Shown: positions 31,359-39,104 of the stretch, piece by piece
Layout: each line of letters starts with the position of its first letter
How positions within the stretch are numbered: position 1 is the stretch's first letter
Origin: Paenibacillus sp. PAMC 26794
Lineage (GTDB): Bacteria; Bacillota; Bacilli; Paenibacillales; Paenibacillaceae
Assembly (NCBI RefSeq): GCF_000316035.1
Contig: NZ_ANHX01000081.1
Coordinates: 1 to 62,679 of the forward strand
Length of the DNA stretch: 62,679 bases
Direction: 5' to 3'
The notes under the pieces: generated by a model
Seen by the model: only the letters and a program-made list of their open reading frames with translations
The model's database searches: none
Told to the model about the DNA's origin: nothing
Program-made: the position numbers and the translations under genes

Positions 31359-33080
31359 ATGGAACAGTTAAGCACAGCAGCAGCAGAGACGTTGCAGCAA
31401 TGGTTGGAGGATGCTTCGATTGATGAAGCAACGAAACAGGAGCTTCGTGACTTGCAGGATCAGCCGAAAGAGCTGGAGGAACGTTTTTACAGAAACCTGG
31501 AGTTTGGTACAGGTGGATTGCGCGGAGTCATTGGTGCCGGAAGCAACCGGATGAACCGATACACCGTAGGTCGGGCAACGCAAGGATTTGCGCGTTATTT
31601 GCTTGAGCAGCATGGTGACCAAGAAGGCAAACCTTCTGTTGTCATTGCTCATGATTCCCGTCATTTCTCACCTGAATTCACTCTGGATGCTGCGCTTGTA
31701 CTAGCTGGAAACGGCATTGTAGCCAAGCTGTTCCCATCCCTGCGTTCAACTCCTGAGTTGTCATTCGCGGTGCGTCATCAGAAGGCAACTGGCGGAATCG
31801 TTGTAACAGCGAGTCATAACCCACCGGAATACAACGGATACAAAGTATACAATCATGAGGGCGGTCAATTGGTACCGGATGAAGCGGAAAAAGTCATTCA
31901 GTACATCCAGGAAGTGCCTTCCCTTGCTGACGTGAAGAAACTGACGCAAGAAGAAGCAGAAGCTCAGGGGCTCTTGATCTGGTTGGGTGAAGACCAAGAT
32001 CAAGCGTTTGTGGATACCGTAGCAAGTCGCAGTCTGAGCCGCGAACTGATCCAATCCGGCATTGGCCGTGATTTCAAAATCGTTTACACACCGCTTCACG
32101 GAACAGGCAACATCCCTGTACGTCGCGTGCTGGAGCAGATCGGATTCGAGCAAGTGCACATTGTGGCTGAACAAGAACAGCCGGATGCTGAGTTCTCTAC
32201 CGTGAAATCCCCTAACCCGGAAGAACGCGAAGCGTTTACGCTTGCCATGAAGCTGGGAGAATCCGTAGGCGCTGACATTCTGATCGGAACAGATCCGGAT
32301 GCAGACCGTATGGGTGCTGTTGTGAAAGACAACGATGGCAAATATTTCGTCTTGTCTGGTAACCAGTCTGGTGCCATTATGGTACATTACCTGCTCAGTC
32401 GCCTGCAAGAGACCGGAACACTGCCAAGCAACGGTGCAGTTGTCAAAACGATCGTAACAAGTGAGATGGGTGCTGTTATTGCTGAACATTACGGTGCAGA
32501 AGTGATGAACACATTGACAGGCTTCAAATATATCGGTGAAAAAATGAACCAGTTCGAAGCAACAGGCAGTCATACATTCTTGTTCGGATATGAAGAGAGT
32601 TATGGCTACCTTTCAGGCAACTATGCCCGTGACAAGGATGCTGTCCTTGCCTCGATGCTGATTGCTGAAGCAGCTGCGTATTATAAGAGCCAAGGCAAGA
32701 CGTTGTATGATGTCTTGCAAGATTTGTACAACCAATTCGGATATTTCTTGGAGAAGCTGGAGTCCCGTACGCTGAAAGGCAAAGACGGCGTAGCTCAGAT
32801 TCAAGCCAAAATGACGGACTGGCGTTCGAATCCGCCACAAGAAGTAGCGGGAATTGCTGTACAAGATGTACTGGACTACTCCCTTGGTCTGGACGGTCTT
32901 CCGAAGGAGAACGTACTGAAGTTCATTTTGGCAGATGGTTCATGGTTCTGCTTGCGCCCTTCAGGAACAGAACCGAAGATCAAAGTATACTTCGCCGTGC
33001 GTGGAGAGAATTTGGAAGATGCGGAAAGCCGGATCGAGCGTCTGGTGACTACAGTGATGTCGCGTGTAGACGCACAATAA
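31359..33080 (+). CDS. pgcA: Alpha-phosphoglucomutase/phosphomannomutase
   Basis: Interconverts hexose 1- and 6-phosphates, feeding UDP-glucose and cell-wall glycan synthesis. The 573-residue length matches PgcA. The active-site phosphoserine loop is VTASHNPPEYNG, the metal-binding loop is GTDPDADRMG, the sugar loop is GYEESYGYL, and the phosphate-binding loop is RPSGTEPKIKVY. It lies between fabZ and the DUF5693-csaB-tagA group, ended by a terminator, so a functional link to surface-polymer synthesis is likely but not operonic. Confidence 0.95.
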   Translation: MEQLSTAAAETLQQWLEDASIDEATKQELRDLQDQPKELEERFYRNLEFGTGGLRGVIGAGSNRMNRYTVGRATQGFARYLLEQHGDQEGKPSVVIAHDSRHFSPEFTLDAALVLAGNGIVAKLFPSLRSTPELSFAVRHQKATGGIVVTASHNPPEYNGYKVYNHEGGQLVPDEAEKVIQYIQEVPSLADVKKLTQEEAEAQGLLIWLGEDQDQAFVDTVASRSLSRELIQSGIGRDFKIVYTPLHGTGNIPVRRVLEQIGFEQVHIVAEQEQPDAEFSTVKSPNPEEREAFTLAMKLGESVGADILIGTDPDADRMGAVVKDNDGKYFVLSGNQSGAIMVHYLLSRLQETGTLPSNGAVVKTIVTSEMGAVIAEHYGAEVMNTLTGFKYIGEKMNQFEATGSHTFLFGYEESYGYLSGNYARDKDAVLASMLIAEAAAYYKSQGKTLYDVLQDLYNQFGYFLEKLESRTLKGKDGVAQIQAKMTDWRSNPPQEVAGIAVQDVLDYSLGLDGLPKENVLKFILADGSWFCLRPSGTEPKIKVYFAVRGENLEDAESRIERLVTTVMSRVDAQ

Positions 33081-33113
33081 TACGAATGCAACAATGAGCA
33101 AGAGCATGAGAAG

Positions 33114-33155
33114 GCCTCTCCGCACCGTAAGGTTGGTTGGCGGAGGGGTTTTTCT
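33114..33155 (+). terminator. Terminator after pgcA
   Basis: CCTCTCCGC and GCGGAGGGG with an inner hairpin, followed by TTTTT. Confidence 0.85.
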
Positions 33156-33178
33156 TTGAAATAATATTACAGATGGAT

Positions 33179-33376
33179 CTATATAAATTGAACTGAACAT
33201 TTACACGAGAACGTAGAGGGTAGAAATAACCTGAAGAAGTGAAACGTTCGCCTTTATCACCAGATTTTCACCTTTATTAAAAGTGAATCAAAAAAATCGG
33301 GGGATAACAGCGATCGGAAGGTTGTTCTGTCATCGAAGTGGCAAGTGTAAATAATGCTTCAGTTCAATCTATATAG
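33179..33376 (+). repeat. Family A palindromic repeat, copy 4
   Basis: The outer arms are CTATATAAATTGAACTGAA (from 33179) and TTCAGTTCAATCTATATAG (to 33376). The core is CGCCTTTATCACCAGATTTT (from 33250) facing AAATCGGGGGATAACAGCGA (from 33294). This is the best-preserved outer palindrome of the family. It lies between pgcA and the DUF5693 gene. Confidence 0.88.
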
Positions 33377-33491
33377 CATATAAGAGGGCTTGTTAACACA
33401 AGCTGTTTGTAACCTATTGTATGAATGTTAAATGAACGAATTACTTGAGCTGAACGTGCATTTGGTTCCAACACTTGAGGAGGTACATGTA

Positions 33492-35513
33492 GTGCGTCAA
33501 AAATGGCTTTATTGGAATAACGCTTCTCGGAAGTGGTTGTGGCTCGTCGTTATTATCGGTCTGGTTGCGTCCATCCCTGTAATCAGTGATCGGGTGCAGA
33601 CAGAATCTTCTGCCAAAAAGGTGGAGCTTGTCTTCAATTATCGGGGTCTGCTGGATATCTCAGCGTATCAGGCACATCCGCAGGATTTCATGAATGAACA
33701 ATTGACTCGTCTAAAAGACGCAGGCGTAACAACGATGGCTGTGTTCGAAAGTACATTGGACGAGCTGAGAAAAACACGCCGACTAATGGTATACAACGGC
33801 CAGGATCTCGCAAACCTGACCAAAGATGTGATCCCTTCTAATGCAAATTACACGTATGTGTTATTTACATCGGAGGAAAACGCACAGACGTATACCCCTA
33901 TTATTGAACAAACGTTCGCTGATCGGCAGATTCCGGTAGTACCTTGGGAATATGAAGGTCGAAGCGGCTTAATATTGCAGACTCCTCCGGAGAATGCCAA
34001 CATGCAGCCTTTGCAGCCCGATCCGGTTGCCGTGAAGATGCTGCGTGATAAAGGTTTTTACATTTTGCCGCGGATCTCGGACAGTGTGCCATACAGCCAG
34101 GAGTCGATGGAGCGCTTGCTTACCTTCTTCGAAGAGAATGGCGTAAAGCGCATCTTGTTTGATGGTGATGCTGTGAAAGGGTACAATGATAATGCAGACA
34201 TGAAAAGTCTAGACCAATTCGCACAGTTGCTGAACAAGCACAATATTGGTCTTGCAGCCATCGAGAACTTGAAGAAACCGCAGTCTGGTTTCCAGACCCT
34301 TGCTTATAAAACGGATTACAACGTTACGCGTCTGTACTCGCTTAGTGATGGAGATGCCAATCTGGATGTAGACACGATTGCTGACCGTTTTGTTCTCGCA
34401 ACCAAGGATCGCAATATTCGTATGCTCTATATGAATGCATCGCCAAGCCGGAATACAGCAAAGGCTATGATTACAGATCCAATTGAGAATCTGATCAATA
34501 GTCTGGGTGAGCCGGGTCATGCGGTAGAACGCATGGCGAAGCATGGATTCGAGTTAGGACAAGCTGAAGCATTTACAGTTAAGGATTCTTCGATTCAGCG
34601 TTATGCCAAGCTGGTTGCTCTTGTTGGTGCAATTGCCATGATTGCACTTATGGTTTCTTATTTTATCCCACTACTGACTTTGATCGCATTTGTGGTCGCT
34701 TTGGTGGGCAGTGCAGGATTGTTCCTTTTGAAACCAACGCTGCTGGAGCAAGGAATTGCCTTGCTTGTGGCAATCGCCGCGCCGACCATAGCGATGGTGC
34801 TGGCCGTTCGTACAGTGAACTATCAGCAACAGCGTCAACCAGACGCATCCGCGGGTCGTCGTTTGAAACAAACGTTGGTGTTATATGTAAGAACTTCGAT
34901 TCTGTCATTCCTGGCGGTACCTTTTGTCATCGCATTGCTTAACAGTATTACGTACAGTCTGGTGATTAACCAGTTCCGCGGCGTGAGTCTGTTGCACTTT
35001 GCACCTATGGCACTGGTAGCGATCTATATTGTGTTTTATCGTGGTTCGGGTTCGTTCTCTATTAAGAAAATTAAAGAAATGCTTCGTATGCCAATTAATG
35101 TGTTAATGGTTGTTTTGGCACTTGTTGCTGCCGTTGTTGGATACTATTATTTGAGCCGTACAGGCAACTCGGGTTCAGTAACACCATTAGAGATGTTCCT
35201 TCGTACCACGTTGGAAGATACGTTCGGTGTACGTCCGAGATTCAAAGAATTTATGCTGGGACACCCGCTATTTATCGTTGGCGTGTTCGCCGCTTTAAAA
35301 TATCGTAAAGTCATCTTTGTGCTCATTATTGCAGCGATTGGACAGTTGTCCATGGTGGATACGTTCGCGCATATCCATACGCCGGCTGTATTGTCACTCA
35401 TTCGTGGAGTGATGGGATTGGGACTTGGCTTAATCTTCGGTATCATTGCTGTGGGTGTGTGGCAAGTAGCGGAAGGATGTTGGAAAAAATGGTCACCACT
35501 TCTCAAAAGTTAG
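33492..35513 (+). CDS. DUF5693-like multi-spanning membrane protein
   Basis: A 673-residue protein: an N-terminal membrane segment (about 14-32, WLWLVVIIGLVASIPVI), a ~350-residue soluble region probably outside the cell, then about eight to ten hydrophobic helices (from about residue 395). This matches my recollection of the DUF5693 family; function is not established. The soluble part has alternating patterns (LKDAGVTTMAVFESTLDEL, FFEENGVKRILFDGDAV) reminiscent of a TIM-barrel sugar enzyme, which is inference. The GTG at 33492 has a strong GAGGAGGT (33477-33484); the ATG at 33432 has none. It overlaps csaB by 25 nt, so a role in making, exporting or modifying the pyruvylated wall polymer is plausible. 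Confidence 0.75.
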   Translation: MRQKWLYWNNASRKWLWLVVIIGLVASIPVISDRVQTESSAKKVELVFNYRGLLDISAYQAHPQDFMNEQLTRLKDAGVTTMAVFESTLDELRKTRRLMVYNGQDLANLTKDVIPSNANYTYVLFTSEENAQTYTPIIEQTFADRQIPVVPWEYEGRSGLILQTPPENANMQPLQPDPVAVKMLRDKGFYILPRISDSVPYSQESMERLLTFFEENGVKRILFDGDAVKGYNDNADMKSLDQFAQLLNKHNIGLAAIENLKKPQSGFQTLAYKTDYNVTRLYSLSDGDANLDVDTIADRFVLATKDRNIRMLYMNASPSRNTAKAMITDPIENLINSLGEPGHAVERMAKHGFELGQAEAFTVKDSSIQRYAKLVALVGAIAMIALMVSYFIPLLTLIAFVVALVGSAGLFLLKPTLLEQGIALLVAIAAPTIAMVLAVRTVNYQQQRQPDASAGRRLKQTLVLYVRTSILSFLAVPFVIALLNSITYSLVINQFRGVSLLHFAPMALVAIYIVFYRGSGSFSIKKIKEMLRMPINVLMVVLALVAAVVGYYYLSRTGNSGSVTPLEMFLRTTLEDTFGVRPRFKEFMLGHPLFIVGVFAALKYRKVIFVLIIAAIGQLSMVDTFAHIHTPAVLSLIRGVMGLGLGLIFGIIAVGVWQVAEGCWKKWSPLLKS

Positions 35514-36670
35514 TCATCTCGGGGTATTACGGATTCCGCAATAGCGGAGACGAAGCGGTGCTAAAGTCGATTTTGACAGCGCTGGAAGAGGAAAGCCAAA
35601 GGTCGAACATAACGATTGAACCTATTGTTCTCTCGGGTGATCCCGAGTCGACAACCGCCATGTACGGTGTGCGCTCCGTGCATCGTATGAAATTGAAGGA
35701 AGTCCGTGAAGCACTCAAGGAGAGCGACGGGTTAATCAGTGGCGGAGGAAGTCTATTGCAGGATGCAACTGGACTGAAATCCATTCCTTATTATCTGGGT
35801 GTAATCAAGCTGGCCCAGTGGCTGAAAAAACCAACGTTTATCTATGCACAGGGGATTGGCCCAGTGAATCGTAAAATTTTCAATCCGATGATCAAATCGG
35901 TCTTTAAGGCCTGCACCTATGTATCCGTACGGGATGAACAATCTGCAGACTACCTGCGTGGGCTCGGGTTACAGTGGAATCAGATCCATGTTGTACCCGA
36001 CCCAGTAATGGGCTTGCCATTACCTGAAACAAATTCGAAGGCTGTAGCTGGCGCTACTTCAGCAGATGCTGCTAACCAGGCTAATCGAGTGGAACCTTCA
36101 ACTGGAGGACATACGAAGCTTCCTGTGATCGGCGTTTCGGTACGTTTTTGGGAGTCAGACCGGAAGGAACTTACGGCTATTGCCGCCGGATTGAAAAAGC
36201 TGTGCTCCAAAAGAGCGGTGCACTTGCGTTTTCTGCCATTTCATTTGCCAGTGGATGAACAGGCATCACGTTTCCTTATGGAAATGCTCGGTGATGTGAC
36301 CAGCAAAGGCAGCAAGATTAGCATCACAGAAGATCTGACCGACCCTCAGCTTATGCTGGAGGAAGTCAGCAAGTGTGATCTCGTCATCGGTATGCGTCTG
36401 CACAGTCTGATCTATGCAGCTTCGCAATATGTGCCTCCGGTGGGTATCTCGTATGATCCGAAAATTGATCAATTCCTGCTTCGTCTGGACAGTGAACCAG
36501 CAGGAAATACGGATACACTCGATGGAGATAAACTCGCCAAGACTGTTGTTGGACTGCTGGATCAACGTTCACAGTGGTTGAAGGAACATGAAGAAGGCAT
36601 CACCCAACTGAAGCAGGAAGCCAGAGTGCCTGCACAGCAGATTATTAACTATTTAGGCCGCAAAGGATGA
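35489..36670 (+). CDS. csaB: CsaB, polysaccharide pyruvyl transferase
   Basis: Transfers pyruvate from PEP to ManNAc in the secondary cell-wall polymer, creating the ligand for SLH domains. The 393-residue GT-B-like protein has the family start LVISGYYGFRNSGDEAVL, DGLISGGGSLLQDATG, FIYAQGIGPVNR, VSVRDEQSADYL and the C-terminal CDLVIGMRLHSLIYA. The ATG at 35489 follows GGAAGGA (35471-35477); the starts at 35459 and 35477 are possible. The start lies inside the end of the DUF5693 gene. Residues ~185-215 (NSKAVAGATSADAANQ..) are a low-complexity insertion between the two halves. Three SLH proteins follow within 20 kb. Confidence 0.93.
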   Translation: MVTTSQKLVISGYYGFRNSGDEAVLKSILTALEEESQRSNITIEPIVLSGDPESTTAMYGVRSVHRMKLKEVREALKESDGLISGGGSLLQDATGLKSIPYYLGVIKLAQWLKKPTFIYAQGIGPVNRKIFNPMIKSVFKACTYVSVRDEQSADYLRGLGLQWNQIHVVPDPVMGLPLPETNSKAVAGATSADAANQANRVEPSTGGHTKLPVIGVSVRFWESDRKELTAIAAGLKKLCSKRAVHLRFLPFHLPVDEQASRFLMEMLGDVTSKGSKISITEDLTDPQLMLEEVSKCDLVIGMRLHSLIYAASQYVPPVGISYDPKIDQFLLRLDSEPAGNTDTLDGDKLAKTVVGLLDQRSQWLKEHEEGITQLKQEARVPAQQIINYLGRKG

Positions 36671-36677
36671 GATAAAG

Positions 36678-37439
36678 ATGAGTCAGACCGGATCAATACC
36701 TACCGTTTCGATCTACGGCATTCCTTTTTCCAAACTGACGATGAAAGAAACGGTAAAGGTTCTCCAGGAAGCTGTGCTGTCCAAACAGACACCACATCAG
36801 GTCATTACAGCCAATCCCATTATGGTTATGGCCGCATTGGAAAATCCCGCAATCATGGAAGTTATGCAAGCTGCGGAATTGATTGTTCCTGATGGAACAG
36901 GTGTCGTATGGGCTGCAAACTATTGTGGAGATCCTGTAGCTGAGCGAGTGCCGGGTTTTGAGCTTTTACATGAATTGCTGCGTGTTGGAGAAAACTATCG
37001 ATGGGGCGTATATCTGCTGGGTTCCACCCCTGAGGTGATTCAAGAAACGGCAGTTCGGTTACAACAGCAATATCCGGCGATTCGAATTGTGGGTTATCGC
37101 GACGGTTATTTTGGTCCGGCTGAGGATGAACAGGTCATCGCTTCCATTCGGGAAGCGGCACCTGATCTGTTGTTTGTAGCACGTGGGGCAGACACCCAAG
37201 AACCGTGGATTCACAAACACAAAAATGCGCTAAAGGTTCCTGTAACCATGGGCGTTGGTGGCAGCTTTGATGTGATTTCGGGTAAAACTAAACGTGCGCC
37301 TGTCCTGTTTCAAAAGTTAAGACTGGAGTGGTTTTATCGCTTATTGCGTGAACCAAGCCGGGCTGGCCGGATGCTTGCGCTTCCGAAATTCGCTGTTAAG
37401 GTGATGCGTGACAAAGAAAACGTGACGAAAGTCCGTTAA
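36678..37439 (+). CDS. tagA: WecG/TagA-type N-acetylmannosaminyltransferase
   Basis: Adds ManNAc from UDP-ManNAc to undecaprenyl-PP-GlcNAc. The 253 residues show HQVITANPIMVMAALEN (the conserved T-x-N), the catalytic Asp in LIVPDGTGVVWAA, RVPGFELL, and GVGGSFDVISGKTKRAP. The basic C-terminal part (LEWFYRLLREPSRAGRM) is the membrane-contact region known from TagA. It starts 8 nt after csaB, in one operon with csaB and the DUF5693 gene. With tagO and mnaA it supplies the GlcNAc-ManNAc core of the wall polymer. Confidence 0.93.
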   Translation: MSQTGSIPTVSIYGIPFSKLTMKETVKVLQEAVLSKQTPHQVITANPIMVMAALENPAIMEVMQAAELIVPDGTGVVWAANYCGDPVAERVPGFELLHELLRVGENYRWGVYLLGSTPEVIQETAVRLQQQYPAIRIVGYRDGYFGPAEDEQVIASIREAAPDLLFVARGADTQEPWIHKHKNALKVPVTMGVGGSFDVISGKTKRAPVLFQKLRLEWFYRLLREPSRAGRMLALPKFAVKVMRDKENVTKVR

Positions 37440-37558
37440 AAACAGGTAATTGCGAGATAAATGCGTGTTTTTGCTAGAAATTGAGGATGGCTTTTCGGGT
37501 GTGATGAGCGTATAATTCATTCCGGATTACATCTGTGCCACTCCATGAAAACAGAAGC

Positions 37559-37707
37559 GTTACACTTGGCACTACGATTGCAAGGCAACCTGTCGATCGC
37601 CGTTATCCCCAGATTTCCTTTTATCCTTTTCCAAAGGATGAAATCCGGTGATAAATGCGAACGTTACACTTCTCTAGTTTTCCTTGCACTCTCCGTTATC
37701 GTGTAAC
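37559..37707 (-). repeat. Family A palindromic repeat, copy 6
   Basis: The outer arms are GTTACAC (37559-37565) and GTGTAAC (37701-37707). The core is GATCGCCGTTATCCCCAG.. (from 37594) facing AAATCCGGTGATAAATGCGA. Orientation is opposite to the + strand copies and the same as copy 1. It lies between tagA and tagO. Confidence 0.86.
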
Positions 37708-37811
37708 AAAATTTTTCATCAAAAGTGACTAACAAATAATTTTATATATAAAAAGAGATCAGGGGATTTATAATTTCGTACAGGTATTATAATTGGGGGT
37801 CGAATGTTCAA

Positions 37812-38939
37812 ATGGTAGCGATCTTTATCATTGGATTTATCGTGTCAATGGGACTGGCTCTTGCCCTGACACCACTTGTCAAAAAGTTCGCAGTCCGCAT
37901 TGGCGCGATGGATACGCCGAATGCACGTAAAGTACACACACGGATCATGCCACGTCTTGGTGGTCTGGGGATATTCCTGGCCTTTATTATTACAGTTGCT
38001 GCATTGCTTCCGTTTGTATCGGCATGGTTCACGACTCGGGATATGAGTTTTGTCAGCGCGTTTCTGATTGGTGGAACTATTATCGTACTGATCGGCGCAC
38101 TCGATGATCGGTTTGAACTATCGGCCAAAGTGAAGCTGCTTGGTCAGATCGTTGCTGCTTCTGTCGTTGTATTCGGATTTAATATCCGGGTAGATTTCGT
38201 TAACATTCCGTTTCAGGATTCCTACTCTTCACTCGAAGCTTGGGTATCCATACCGCTGACGATCTTCTGGATCGTTGGTGTAACCAATGCGATTAACCTG
38301 ATTGATGGTCTGGATGGTCTGGCAGCCGGTGTATCTGGTATTGCAATTGGTACCATTGCCGTGATGTCCTTCCTGATGGGTAACATGATGATTGCCTTGA
38401 TGTGTCTTGTATTGCTGGGTAGTATTATCGGATTCTTGTTCTTTAACTTCCACCCGGCCAAGATCTTCATGGGGGATACCGGATCACTATTCCTTGGTTT
38501 CTCTCTGGCGATGTTATCCATGCTCGGTTTCAAACAAATTGCTATCGTGTCCTTTATTACACCGTTGATCATTATCGGTGTGCCGCTCTCGGATACCTTC
38601 TTCGCGATTATCCGTCGTGCGGTACAACGGAAACCGATTTTCGCACCGGATAAAGGTCACCTTCATCACTGCTTGTGTGAACTTGGATTCAGTCACCGTC
38701 AGACGGTGCTGATCATTTATGGAATTGCCGCGTTCTTCGGAGTTCTGGCCATTATCCAATCGTCCGCTGCTATGTTCGAAGCCAACTGGGTAACGTTTGT
38801 GGTCATCTGTATCATGATGTTCTTCCTTCAGGTGGGAGCAGAAGTCATCGGGCTTGTTAGCAAAACGAGAAGACCGGTTATTAACTTCCTGATGCGTATG
38901 CGCGTCAAGCTGAATCCGGAGACTCGTTCGAAATCATAA
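37812..38939 (+). CDS. tagO: TagO/WecA undecaprenyl-phosphate GlcNAc-1-phosphate transferase
   Basis: First membrane step of wall teichoic acid and secondary-polymer synthesis: transfers GlcNAc-1-P to undecaprenyl phosphate. The 375-residue protein has about ten helices and the polyprenyl-phosphate transferase motifs RIMPRLGG, GALDDRFEL (DD), NAINLIDGLDGLAAG, FFNFHPAKIFMGDTGSL and the substrate-loop His in GHLHHCL. The Shine-Dalgarno GGGGGT (37796-37801) precedes ATG 37812. Family A copy 6 separates it from tagA. It is followed by a terminator and the first SLH protein. Confidence 0.95.
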   Translation: MVAIFIIGFIVSMGLALALTPLVKKFAVRIGAMDTPNARKVHTRIMPRLGGLGIFLAFIITVAALLPFVSAWFTTRDMSFVSAFLIGGTIIVLIGALDDRFELSAKVKLLGQIVAASVVVFGFNIRVDFVNIPFQDSYSSLEAWVSIPLTIFWIVGVTNAINLIDGLDGLAAGVSGIAIGTIAVMSFLMGNMMIALMCLVLLGSIIGFLFFNFHPAKIFMGDTGSLFLGFSLAMLSMLGFKQIAIVSFITPLIIIGVPLSDTFFAIIRRAVQRKPIFAPDKGHLHHCLCELGFSHRQTVLIIYGIAAFFGVLAIIQSSAAMFEANWVTFVVICIMMFFLQVGAEVIGLVSKTRRPVINFLMRMRVKLNPETRSKS

Positions 38940-38988
38940 ATAGATAAATGTAATGGTTACAGCTATTCTTGAATATTATTCCAGACCC

Positions 38989-39017
38989 AACCTTATCCCT
39001 AGTGGATAAGGTTTTTT
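38989..39017 (+). terminator. Terminator after tagO
   Basis: AACCTTATCC and GGATAAGGTT with a CTAGT-type loop and a six-base T-run. Confidence 0.93.
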
Positions 39018-39104
39018 GTTTATTTTGAGATTTTTACTAAATAATTGGAACCTTTTGCCGATATATAAAGGTAACTGACTTAAAAAGAGGAGAGATGATA
39101 CGTA

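Noticed and set aside
33432..33491. ATG 33432 as start of the DUF5693 gene
   Set aside because: There is no Shine-Dalgarno, whereas GTG 33492 has GAGGAGGT at correct spacing.
8288..37707. Family A repeats as simple bidirectional terminators
   Set aside because: Most copies lack a T-run after the stem, and some lie next to separate standard terminators (9981, 33114, 30342). Termination cannot be their shared purpose.
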